The position numbers and the translations under genes were made by a program. Positions 22,712 through 28,040 of a stretch of DNA of 28,040 nt are shown here, piece after piece. The notes beneath the pieces were generated by a model. It was not told the origin of the DNA. It was given only the letters and a program-made list of their open reading frames with translations, and ran no database searches. The first letter of the stretch is position 1, and every line of letters starts with the position of its first letter. The DNA is from Methanocorpusculum sp. Lineage in GTDB: Archaea > Halobacteriota > Methanomicrobia > Methanomicrobiales > Methanocorpusculaceae. The DNA is taken from contig DALTVX010000055.1 of assembly GCA_029987395.1 (NCBI GenBank), positions 1 to 28,040 of the forward strand, written 5' to 3'.

Positions 22712-23923
22712 ATGAAAGATTTGATAGCAACCTACTATTTCAGACCAAATGATAATATTACACCAGAATATGCTGCTCAGGCAATATGCGAGGAGCAGAC
22801 GACCGGAACTTGGACCGATATCAAAACGGTGAATGAAAAAACTGCCTATGTCCACGCCTTTGATGGCGAGGTCCTTGAGCTCGAGCCTTCAGGAAGCGGT
22901 TTCCAAACAAAAATTAGTTACCCATATGAAATATTTGAGCCGGGCAACATCCCTCAGTATCTTTCAGTTATAGCCGGGAACCTGTTCGGTCTTGGAAAAC
23001 TTGAAGCGGTCCGGCTTCTCGACATCGAGATACCAAAAGGGCTTGCCGGAATCGGGCCAAAATATGGGGTAGAGGGTATTCGCAAACTCTGTGGCACTGA
23101 TACCAGCCGACGTCCGCATGTTGGAACGATCATTAAACCAAAGGTCGGTCTGACACCAAAAGATACCGCCGAAGTTGCTTATCAGGCTGCAATCGGTGGA
23201 GTCGATCTGATCAAAGACGATGAGACATTGACCAATCAGAAGTTCTGTCCTCTGATGACAAGACTAGAGCTGGTGATGGAGGCATTAGAGAAAGCGAAGG
23301 ACGAAACCGGGGTCCAGGTCCTTTATGCCCTAAACGTGACCACCGGCGGAGATCAGATCTTAGAAGTGGCCTCAAAAGCAGTAAAAGCAGGAGCAAATAT
23401 GCTGATGGTCGATGTTCTAACTGCAGGCTTCTCAGCAGTTCAGTGTTTGGCTTCTGAACCCTCGATCGATGTCCCGATCCACGTACACCGGACGATGCAT
23501 GGGGCGATGACGAAAAACCCTGAGCATGGCATTGCGATGCGGCCTATTGCAAAACTTGTTCGGGTCTGTGGTGGAGATCAGCTTCACACCGGCACAGTTT
23601 CAGGAAAGATGGGAGGAAAAACCGCTGAGATCATCGGTGATAACTTTGCACTGACAGATGCTGCAGCAAACCTTCGCCCAGTGTTTCCGGTAGCTTCAGG
23701 CGGTCTTCACCCAGGCAAAGTCCAGGCAGAGGTCATAGCACTTGGAAACGAGATTGTTTTACAGGCCGGCGGAGGAATTCACGGACACCCCGATGGAACG
23801 GCAGCGGGAGCACGTGCTATGCGGCAGGCAGTGGATGCAGCTTTCATGGGTATACGTGCAAAAGAATATGCAAAGACGCATATTGAGCTTAGAAAAGCCT
23901 TGGAAAAATGGGGCTCAGTTTGA
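22712..23923 (+). CDS. rbcL: Type III ribulose bisphosphate carboxylase large subunit
   Basis: The 403-residue enzyme adds CO2 to ribulose 1,5-bisphosphate to give two 3-phosphoglycerates. Active-site residues are all visible: Glu28, Thr33 and Trp34 (N-terminal domain), Asn90, Lys142 and Lys144 (IKPK), carbamylated Lys168 with Asp170 and Glu171 (KDDE), His259/Arg260/His263 (HVHRTMHG), His292, Lys299 (SGKMGG), Ser329 and Gly354. It is somewhat shorter than usual type III enzymes, but nothing essential is missing. With the isomerase it forms part of the archaeal AMP pathway that returns nucleoside ribose to central metabolism; AMP phosphorylase is not in this window. No small subunit or phosphoribulokinase is seen. 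Confidence 0.96.
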   Translation: MKDLIATYYFRPNDNITPEYAAQAICEEQTTGTWTDIKTVNEKTAYVHAFDGEVLELEPSGSGFQTKISYPYEIFEPGNIPQYLSVIAGNLFGLGKLEAVRLLDIEIPKGLAGIGPKYGVEGIRKLCGTDTSRRPHVGTIIKPKVGLTPKDTAEVAYQAAIGGVDLIKDDETLTNQKFCPLMTRLELVMEALEKAKDETGVQVLYALNVTTGGDQILEVASKAVKAGANMLMVDVLTAGFSAVQCLASEPSIDVPIHVHRTMHGAMTKNPEHGIAMRPIAKLVRVCGGDQLHTGTVSGKMGGKTAEIIGDNFALTDAAANLRPVFPVASGGLHPGKVQAEVIALGNEIVLQAGGGIHGHPDGTAAGARAMRQAVDAAFMGIRAKEYAKTHIELRKALEKWGSV

Positions 23924-23930
23924 GCTAAAA

Positions 23931-23981
23931 TCAGTCTGTTCAAATCAAGACTGAACTATAGTCTCCTTTTTTCTTCTTTTT
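23931..23981 (+). terminator. Hairpin and T-rich terminator of the RuBisCO operon
   Basis: TCAGTCT (23931-23937) pairs perfectly with AGACTGA (23948-23954) around a 10-base loop, 7 bases after the rbcL stop. A T-rich stretch (CTCCTTTTTTCTTCTTTTT) runs to 23981. It separates the two-gene operon from dapF. Confidence 0.7.
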
Positions 23982-24018
23982 ATATCAACAGAGAGTAATG
24001 AGTATTAATCCTCACGAA

Positions 24019-24028
24019 CATATATACT
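24019..24028 (+). promoter_or_regulatory. TATA box of dapF
   Basis: CATATATACT has TATATA at 24021-24026. The transcript would begin near 24049, after the first in-frame ATG (24035) and 16 bases before the ATG at 24065, which supports the latter as start. Confidence 0.5.
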
Positions 24029-24064
24029 ATCATTATGACCATCAAATTCCCAAAACAGGACGTT

Positions 24065-24859
24065 ATGTCATTAACGTTCACGAAACTCCACGGAAACGGA
24101 AACGATTTTATTCTGATCGATGAGATGAACCAGGTCATCATTCCTGATGAAATGAAGGCACAGTTTGCTGTTGTATATTGTGACAGGAGATTTGGTATCG
24201 GGGCAGATGGGGTGCTCTTTATTTCCAAATCAGATAAGGCAGATATTCGCATGAGGCTTTTCCAACCGGATTCAAGTGAGGCTGAGATGTGCGGCAATGG
24301 GATCCGCTGTCTTGCAAAATATGCATTCGATAAAGAGCATGCAAAGATGAAAGCTTTCAAAGTTGAGACTCTCGCAGGAATTATGCAGGTTCGTGTGGGG
24401 TATGACTCCGAAGGTGATTTCATGGCAACCATCAATATGGGGAAAGCAGTGTATCAGGAGAGCTGTGAGATCGATGGAATGACCGTCTATTCGGTGAACA
24501 CCGGTGTTCCCCACGCAGTCATTTTCGTTGGAGATGTAGAGGGTGTAGACATCAATGAGGTAGCCCCGGCGATCCGTCATCATAAAAATTATCCAAAGGG
24601 AACCAATGTCAACTTTGTTCAGATCACCGGTCAGTCGGAGATCGCCATCCGGACCTTTGAACGCGGTATTGAGGAGGAGACCCTTTCATGTGGTACAGGA
24701 TCGGTTGCCTCAGCTTTGATCGCTGCAAAAACAGGAAAGGTACACGGGGAAATTATTCGCGTGAACACCATTGGCGGTCCACTTGAAATCACAGTTGGAG
24801 ATATCCCGCTGATGGCCGGACCTGCAGTCACGGTTTTTGTTGGCGAAATCCAATACTAA
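24065..24859 (+). CDS. dapF: Diaminopimelate epimerase
   Basis: The 264-residue enzyme interconverts LL- and meso-diaminopimelate without a cofactor in lysine synthesis; archaea without murein use it for lysine only. The two catalytic cysteines are Cys76 (EMCGNGIRC) and Cys209 (LSCGTGSVAS), and FTKLHGNGNDF at the start is diagnostic. The ATG at 24065 is chosen because AGGA ends 4 bases before it and the TATA box fits; a 10-residue longer form from 24035 would begin upstream of the predicted transcript start. No other lysine gene is adjacent. Confidence 0.95.
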   Translation: MSLTFTKLHGNGNDFILIDEMNQVIIPDEMKAQFAVVYCDRRFGIGADGVLFISKSDKADIRMRLFQPDSSEAEMCGNGIRCLAKYAFDKEHAKMKAFKVETLAGIMQVRVGYDSEGDFMATINMGKAVYQESCEIDGMTVYSVNTGVPHAVIFVGDVEGVDINEVAPAIRHHKNYPKGTNVNFVQITGQSEIAIRTFERGIEEETLSCGTGSVASALIAAKTGKVHGEIIRVNTIGGPLEITVGDIPLMAGPAVTVFVGEIQY

Positions 24860-24862
24860 CTC

Positions 24863-24869
24863 TTTTTTT
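24863..24869 (+). terminator. T-tract after dapF
   Basis: Seven T residues begin 3 bases after the dapF stop. No hairpin precedes them. An 8-base palindrome CCCTAGGG lies further on at 24896-24903. Confidence 0.4.
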
Positions 24870-24913
24870 CCGGGTCATCATTATCATCGAGCATGCCCTA
24901 GGGAGTTTGGCAG

Positions 24914-24967
24914 GTACATAAATGCAACACATTTATCTAACCGCATGTCAATATCTAACTAATTAGA
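24914..24967 (+). promoter_or_regulatory. Promoter region of the Eha operon
   Basis: TATA-like TACATAAATG (24915-24924) and ACATTTATCTAA (about 24929-24940) precede ehaB at 25005. CTAACTAATTAGAATT (24955-24970) contains the palindrome CTAATTAG. Which element is used cannot be told. Bases 24870-25004 hold no gene that I can support, including any ehaA. Confidence 0.35.
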
Positions 24968-25004
24968 ATTACCCCTCTGCCTTTAGAGATTTGGATGAAA
25001 TATT

Positions 25005-25493
25005 ATGATTGAAATAATCCCTGCTATTTCTATTGCGACTGTCTTGTGCCTTGTGCTTTTTATAGCAGTTGATATGCTCTGGAAACTCCCAAGCTATGGC
25101 GGAGTATCCGGTTCCGATGTGATCGGAAAAGAACTCGAAAAAAGCGGCGGGGATCTGAACGGCGGCTGGTTGCTCGGTCATATCATTACCTCCCCGGATG
25201 CATCGACAGGAACGATTCTTGTTGCCTGTGGGTACTTTGTATGGGGTGTGTGGGGTGCCGTTATCACGATCGTTTTAGTCTATATAGGATCACATATTTG
25301 TGCGGACAAAGGGTATGCAGGACTGACCGGAGGAATTTGTGCCACACTTTTAATTTGGATATGTACCTCGTTTGCCGGATTTCCCCCTGAATCCTTCATT
25401 GCCGGTTGTGTTATAGCTATTTTCCTCGTCCAAGGTATCTCTCCAAAACACACGAGCCGCATTCTTGGAAAGATCTGGAGGAAGGTTTCATGA
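25005..25493 (+). CDS. ehaB: Energy-converting hydrogenase A subunit, probably EhaB
   Basis: The 162-residue membrane protein has about four hydrophobic segments (5-25, 70-95, 107-122, 131-145) and a soluble loop containing GGWLLGHIITSPDAS. By length and by its place before C, D, E, F, G and H it is most likely EhaB. Eha is a multisubunit [NiFe]-hydrogenase that uses the ion gradient to reduce ferredoxin with H2, replenishing methanogenesis from CO2. GGATG lies 10-15 bases before the ATG. The gene overlaps the next by ATGA. The letter assignment is by order, not by a search. Confidence 0.68.
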   Translation: MIEIIPAISIATVLCLVLFIAVDMLWKLPSYGGVSGSDVIGKELEKSGGDLNGGWLLGHIITSPDASTGTILVACGYFVWGVWGAVITIVLVYIGSHICADKGYAGLTGGICATLLIWICTSFAGFPPESFIAGCVIAIFLVQGISPKHTSRILGKIWRKVS

Positions 25494-25729
25494 TTGTTGA
25501 AGCAATCTGCGTGATCATCGCAATACTTTGTGCGATCCGTGCTGTGTTCGAGCCGAAAACGCTGAAAAAATTACCGTATATCAACGCCATGAGCTTTGCA
25601 GTTGCAGGATGTATTGTTCTTCTGATGCCGTACCCCATTACTATTGGTGCGGCGATCGCGTACTTTATCGGCTCGACCCTTGAGTCGAATGCTATCTCAA
25701 GCACCATTGCGAAACAGGAGGAGACATGA
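25490..25729 (+). CDS. ehaC: Energy-converting hydrogenase A subunit, probably EhaC
   Basis: The 79-residue protein has three predicted helices (about 2-17, 32-47 and 50-65). A short charged turn, FEPKTLKKLPYINAMSF, lies between the first two. Size and order fit EhaC, a small membrane subunit without known cofactor. The true start is the ATG overlapping the previous stop. The frame is open further upstream, inside ehaB in another frame, and that part is not used. Confidence 0.66.
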   Translation: MIVEAICVIIAILCAIRAVFEPKTLKKLPYINAMSFAVAGCIVLLMPYPITIGAAIAYFIGSTLESNAISSTIAKQEET

Positions 25730-25965
25730 ATTCCCTGATTTTGATCTTGGCTATTTTCCTTGCTCTTTTTGGAGGAATAGCAACGCTTGTTGTGAGATCC
25801 GCCTTTGACAAACTTATCTGTCTTGGTATCTTAGTAGCAGGAGTTATTCTCTTTCTTGTGGACAAAGGATACCTTGATGTCGCAATCGTTATTGCTCTCT
25901 TGATGCCGATCGGAACGCTGTTTATACTGCTTCTTCTTGGCAAAAAACGGGAGGCAGCCAAATGA
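25726..25965 (+). CDS. ehaD: Energy-converting hydrogenase A subunit, probably EhaD
   Basis: The 79-residue protein is nearly all membrane helix, with RSAFDKLICLGILVAG between the first two segments and a GKKREAAK tail in the cytosol. It vaguely resembles the small Mrp/Mbh-type ion translocation subunits, which fits an ion-transport module. The order in the operon supports EhaD. It overlaps neighbours by 4 bases on both sides. Confidence 0.66.
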   Translation: MNSLILILAIFLALFGGIATLVVRSAFDKLICLGILVAGVILFLVDKGYLDVAIVIALLMPIGTLFILLLLGKKREAAK

Positions 25966-26204
25966 TCATCCCTATTGAATTTATTGTAGGGTGCATTCTT
26001 CTCCTGCTTGGTGTCCTCTTCACCGCATTTCCGCGTGAAAAAACCTATCTGACACGGCTCATCAATATGGAGGTCGCCGAGTTCGGGCTCGTCTTCATCA
26101 TGCTCACCTTTAGTGAGACACTTGCTCTTGTGACCTTTATTGCCGTCAATATCGTCACCACGCTGATTTTCATTCGAGTGATCGAGAAAAAGGAGGCATC
26201 ATGA
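25962..26204 (+). CDS. ehaE: Energy-converting hydrogenase A subunit, probably EhaE
   Basis: The 80-residue protein has a first helix, then the polar turn FPREKTYLTRLINMEVAEFG, and two more helices ending VIEKKEAS. Size and position support EhaE. Acidic residues in MEVAEFG at a helix start are the kind used in ion channels of this complex family, but that is inference. Confidence 0.66.
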   Translation: MIIPIEFIVGCILLLLGVLFTAFPREKTYLTRLINMEVAEFGLVFIMLTFSETLALVTFIAVNIVTTLIFIRVIEKKEAS

Positions 26205-26713
26205 AAGAGGATCGAAATGCCAAAGACTGCTCGGCAAAAAAGGAAGGGGAAGCTTATTCTCCGTTCCAAAAACTTTCATGTTATCTCTCGACGGTTGAGA
26301 ATCTGCCTAAAGTTTACGCCATCTGCGTATGTCTGATCGTTATTTTTGGACTCTGCTGTGTCCCGTTCATTACGTATCAAAATGATCAGCTTTACCCAAA
26401 AACGCTCGATCCATCCAGTTCTCTTGATCCGTATGATCGTGGTGGGATCCCATTCACAGATCCAGCAGTAATTGTTTCGCAGTATCCGGAAAATGAACCG
26501 ATACTTGGTTACGTCACCGCTTATCTCACTCCGGTCAGTCAGTTCCTTGCGGACAACACGTTTCACCTTGGGACAACCATCGTTGCTCACCCGGGTGGTG
26601 TTCTTGATGAGATCCTCTACTACACCCGTGGTTTTGATACCATCGTTGAGGCCAGCATTCTCTTCTGTGCGTTTGGGATAGCCGCGTTTCTTTATCGGAG
26701 GTCAAAGGAATGA
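26201..26713 (+). CDS. ehaF: Energy-converting hydrogenase A subunit, probably EhaF
   Basis: The 170-residue protein has a polar N-terminus, a helix at about 43-62, an outside segment with DPYDRGGIPFTDPAVI and GYVTAYLTPVSQFLADNT, then PGGVLDEILYYTRGFDTIVE and a last helix. This combination matches my recollection of EhaF proteins of other methanogens better than any other subunit here, and it anchors the naming of the neighbours. The first 35 residues, rich in Lys and Glu, precede the part I recognise. ATGA overlaps occur at both ends. Confidence 0.78.
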   Translation: MKEDRNAKDCSAKKEGEAYSPFQKLSCYLSTVENLPKVYAICVCLIVIFGLCCVPFITYQNDQLYPKTLDPSSSLDPYDRGGIPFTDPAVIVSQYPENEPILGYVTAYLTPVSQFLADNTFHLGTTIVAHPGGVLDEILYYTRGFDTIVEASILFCAFGIAAFLYRRSKE

Positions 26714-27333
26714 TTGAATTTTTAGCCGAAATGGATCTTATCTATAAGGTCGGACTTGCCGTTGCCTTTATCGCAATTCTGGTAGCATTTTCAGCGATCG
26801 TGCGGGAAAGAGATGAGATCCATCTGCTTATTATCGTTGACCTTATCGAGATAACCGGGCTTGTTGTGATCGCATTGCTTGCGACCGATCTTGCTGAGGC
26901 ACTTATTCTTCCTGGTCTTGTCGTCGGAGTTGCCGAGATCATGGCGGTCTCAGAATTGTGGCTCGCGAAGGAAGGGCTCCAGAATGTTCGTCCGGTCCGC
27001 CGTCTCGACATCGAGGTCCTGCACACTGCTCCGCCGATCATCGGAGCCTTGCTCGTAGCTTATGGTATATTCCTGACCGGCTTTACCGGCGGCCTTATTG
27101 CAGGTCTGGGTCTTGCCTTGTTCTTCCTTGGGAAATCTTCTACGACCAAGAATTTCCTCTCTTCAGAGAATGCGTCCGGTTATGCTTGGGTACTTTGGGT
27201 ACTGGCTTTCCTGGTCTTCATACTCTTCCCCAGTCAGTGGTTCCTCGCCCTTATGGCGGCGTCCGTTGGGATCATGATCAAGGTGATGGCAAAAATAGGT
27301 CTGGTCGGTACCATGCGGGGTGATGGAACATGA
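26710..27333 (+). CDS. ehaG: Energy-converting hydrogenase A subunit, probably EhaG
   Basis: The 207-residue protein has about six membrane helices. Acidic residues lie near membrane segments: RERDEIHLLIIVDLIEITG, LAEALILPGLVVGVAEIMAV. The NuoK-like small antiporter subunits carry similar buried Glu residues, so ion transport is plausible. Length and order support EhaG. It overlaps both neighbours by 4 bases. Confidence 0.72.
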   Translation: MIEFLAEMDLIYKVGLAVAFIAILVAFSAIVRERDEIHLLIIVDLIEITGLVVIALLATDLAEALILPGLVVGVAEIMAVSELWLAKEGLQNVRPVRRLDIEVLHTAPPIIGALLVAYGIFLTGFTGGLIAGLGLALFFLGKSSTTKNFLSSENASGYAWVLWVLAFLVFILFPSQWFLALMAASVGIMIKVMAKIGLVGTMRGDGT

Positions 27334-27971
27334 TGGAAGCGATTTTAGTAACGATACCGTTTGGCGATATGATCCATTATCTTTCGGGATATACGGTGGT
27401 CTTATTTGCATTTGCCGCGATCTTTGTTATGCTTGCGGTCATTTCTCTTCCGGAAAAGCCGGTTGAGATCGTATTTGGTACTGACGGCTACTCGCTGAAA
27501 GAAACACCAATAGATCTTACAAGATTCCAGAGATTTATGGCCATAGCCTGCGGAATTGCAACCATTGGCGCTATTGTCACGGGGGATATCTTCAACTTTA
27601 CCCTCTTTGCCGCCTTTATCGGCGTCCTGAATATTGGAATAGTTGCCGCAGTGAAAAACAAACAGGTCCTATCAGCCGCATTCTCGTATGGACTGGTCGT
27701 GATGATGGGGACGGTCCCCTTGTTTGCCGGAGCTGCGATAATTGCGGCAACGACCGGTACACTTTCCATCTGGGAATTAGCGGCAGTGGGCGGCGTTCCT
27801 GTGATCGCCAAACTTCTTCTGCTGATAGGTGTCCTTGGCGAAGGAATGGCTCCCTTCTATATCGGTAAAGCTGAGATAACGCGGGCTTCCGGAGCTCCGT
27901 ATATTCTTATGATCCACGTAAGTTCTCTCCTGCTCTTTTTGCGGGTCGTGGAGATCCTCATGACGGTGTGA
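27330..27971 (+). CDS. ehaH: Energy-converting hydrogenase A subunit, probably EhaH
   Basis: The 213-residue membrane protein contains GDIFNFTLFAAFIGVLNIGI and GEGMAPFYIGKAEITRASGA, which resemble the discontinuous-helix parts of NuoL/M/N-type antiporter subunits, though the protein is much shorter. It is probably the main ion-translocating subunit of the Eha membrane arm. A soluble loop, PEKPVEIVFGTDGYSLKETP, follows the first helices. It ends 2 bases before the next start. Confidence 0.75.
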   Translation: MMEAILVTIPFGDMIHYLSGYTVVLFAFAAIFVMLAVISLPEKPVEIVFGTDGYSLKETPIDLTRFQRFMAIACGIATIGAIVTGDIFNFTLFAAFIGVLNIGIVAAVKNKQVLSAAFSYGLVVMMGTVPLFAGAAIIAATTGTLSIWELAAVGGVPVIAKLLLLIGVLGEGMAPFYIGKAEITRASGAPYILMIHVSSLLLFLRVVEILMTV

Positions 27972-27973
27972 TT

Positions 27974-28040
27974 ATGAAAAAAATAACATACATCTTACTT
28001 GCAGTTCTCTTTGCATGTGTTGGTATCATCTCAGCCGTGC
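27974..28040 (+). CDS. ehaI: N-terminal part of the next Eha gene, probably ehaI
   Basis: The ATG at 27974 opens a frame that continues to the edge of the window, giving 22 residues (MKKITYILLAVLFACVGIIS and on). This is a positively charged start followed by a hydrophobic helix, as in a small membrane subunit or a signal peptide. It follows ehaH by 2 bases. The name rests on order alone. Confidence 0.5.
   Translation, partial: MKKITYILLAVLFACVGIISAV

Noticed and set aside
1..28040. CRISPR array, insertion sequence, integrase or rRNA
   Set aside because: No regularly spaced repeats, transposase or integrase motifs, or rRNA-like segments were seen on either strand, despite the Cas4-like gene and the tRNA gene as a potential integration site.

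Overview
This window reads as chromosomal DNA of a hydrogenotrophic methanogenic archaeon, most likely order Methanomicrobiales and plausibly Methanocorpusculum. The genus is an inference from gene content and moderate base composition; no search was run. The main support is a cluster of methanogenesis marker proteins with methyl-coenzyme M reductase (Mcr) activation component A2, an Eha-type membrane hydrogenase operon, a type III RuBisCO paired with ribose-1,5-bisphosphate isomerase, and diphthine synthase. Promoters look archaeal: TATA-like boxes about 25 bases before starts, several apparently leaderless starts, and T-tract ends.

Layout. Bases 1-2200 are AT-richer and sparsely coding: the tail of an unrecognised gene, a possible 44-residue protein, a 91-residue hypothetical and a type IV pilin-like protein. 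A tRNA-Thr(CGU) and a DUF3467 protein follow, divergent from a solitary Cas4-like protein. Next come a DtxR-FeoA fusion regulator and FeoB (ferrous iron uptake), diphthine synthase with an overlapping DUF357 protein made of two repeats, then on the minus strand an aldehyde dehydrogenase, a 14-helix MFS exporter and a zinc-finger-like hypothetical. A FecCD/FecE-type ABC pair lies behind a perfect 14-base palindrome that could be a metal-regulator operator.

From 20684 down to 13243 the minus strand carries a tight gene string: component A2 (atwA), then methanogenesis markers 3, 6, 5, 15, 17 and 7, then an AhpD-like CxxC protein. Most junctions overlap by 4 bases or are separated by 0-3 bases. 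This is the ATP-dependent Mcr activation machinery, and the AhpD-like gene at its end is the most interesting hitchhiker. A soluble HAD/P-type-ATPase-like protein lies just upstream on the same strand.

From 21751 on the plus strand, ribose-1,5-bisphosphate isomerase and RuBisCO form a two-gene operon of AMP salvage, closed by a clear hairpin and T-tract. dapF (lysine/diaminopimelate synthesis) follows. The start of an Eha operon (tentatively ehaB, C, D, E, F, G, H and partial ehaI) runs off the right edge, with every complete junction an ATGA overlap. No CRISPR array, transposase, insertion sequence or rRNA gene was seen.
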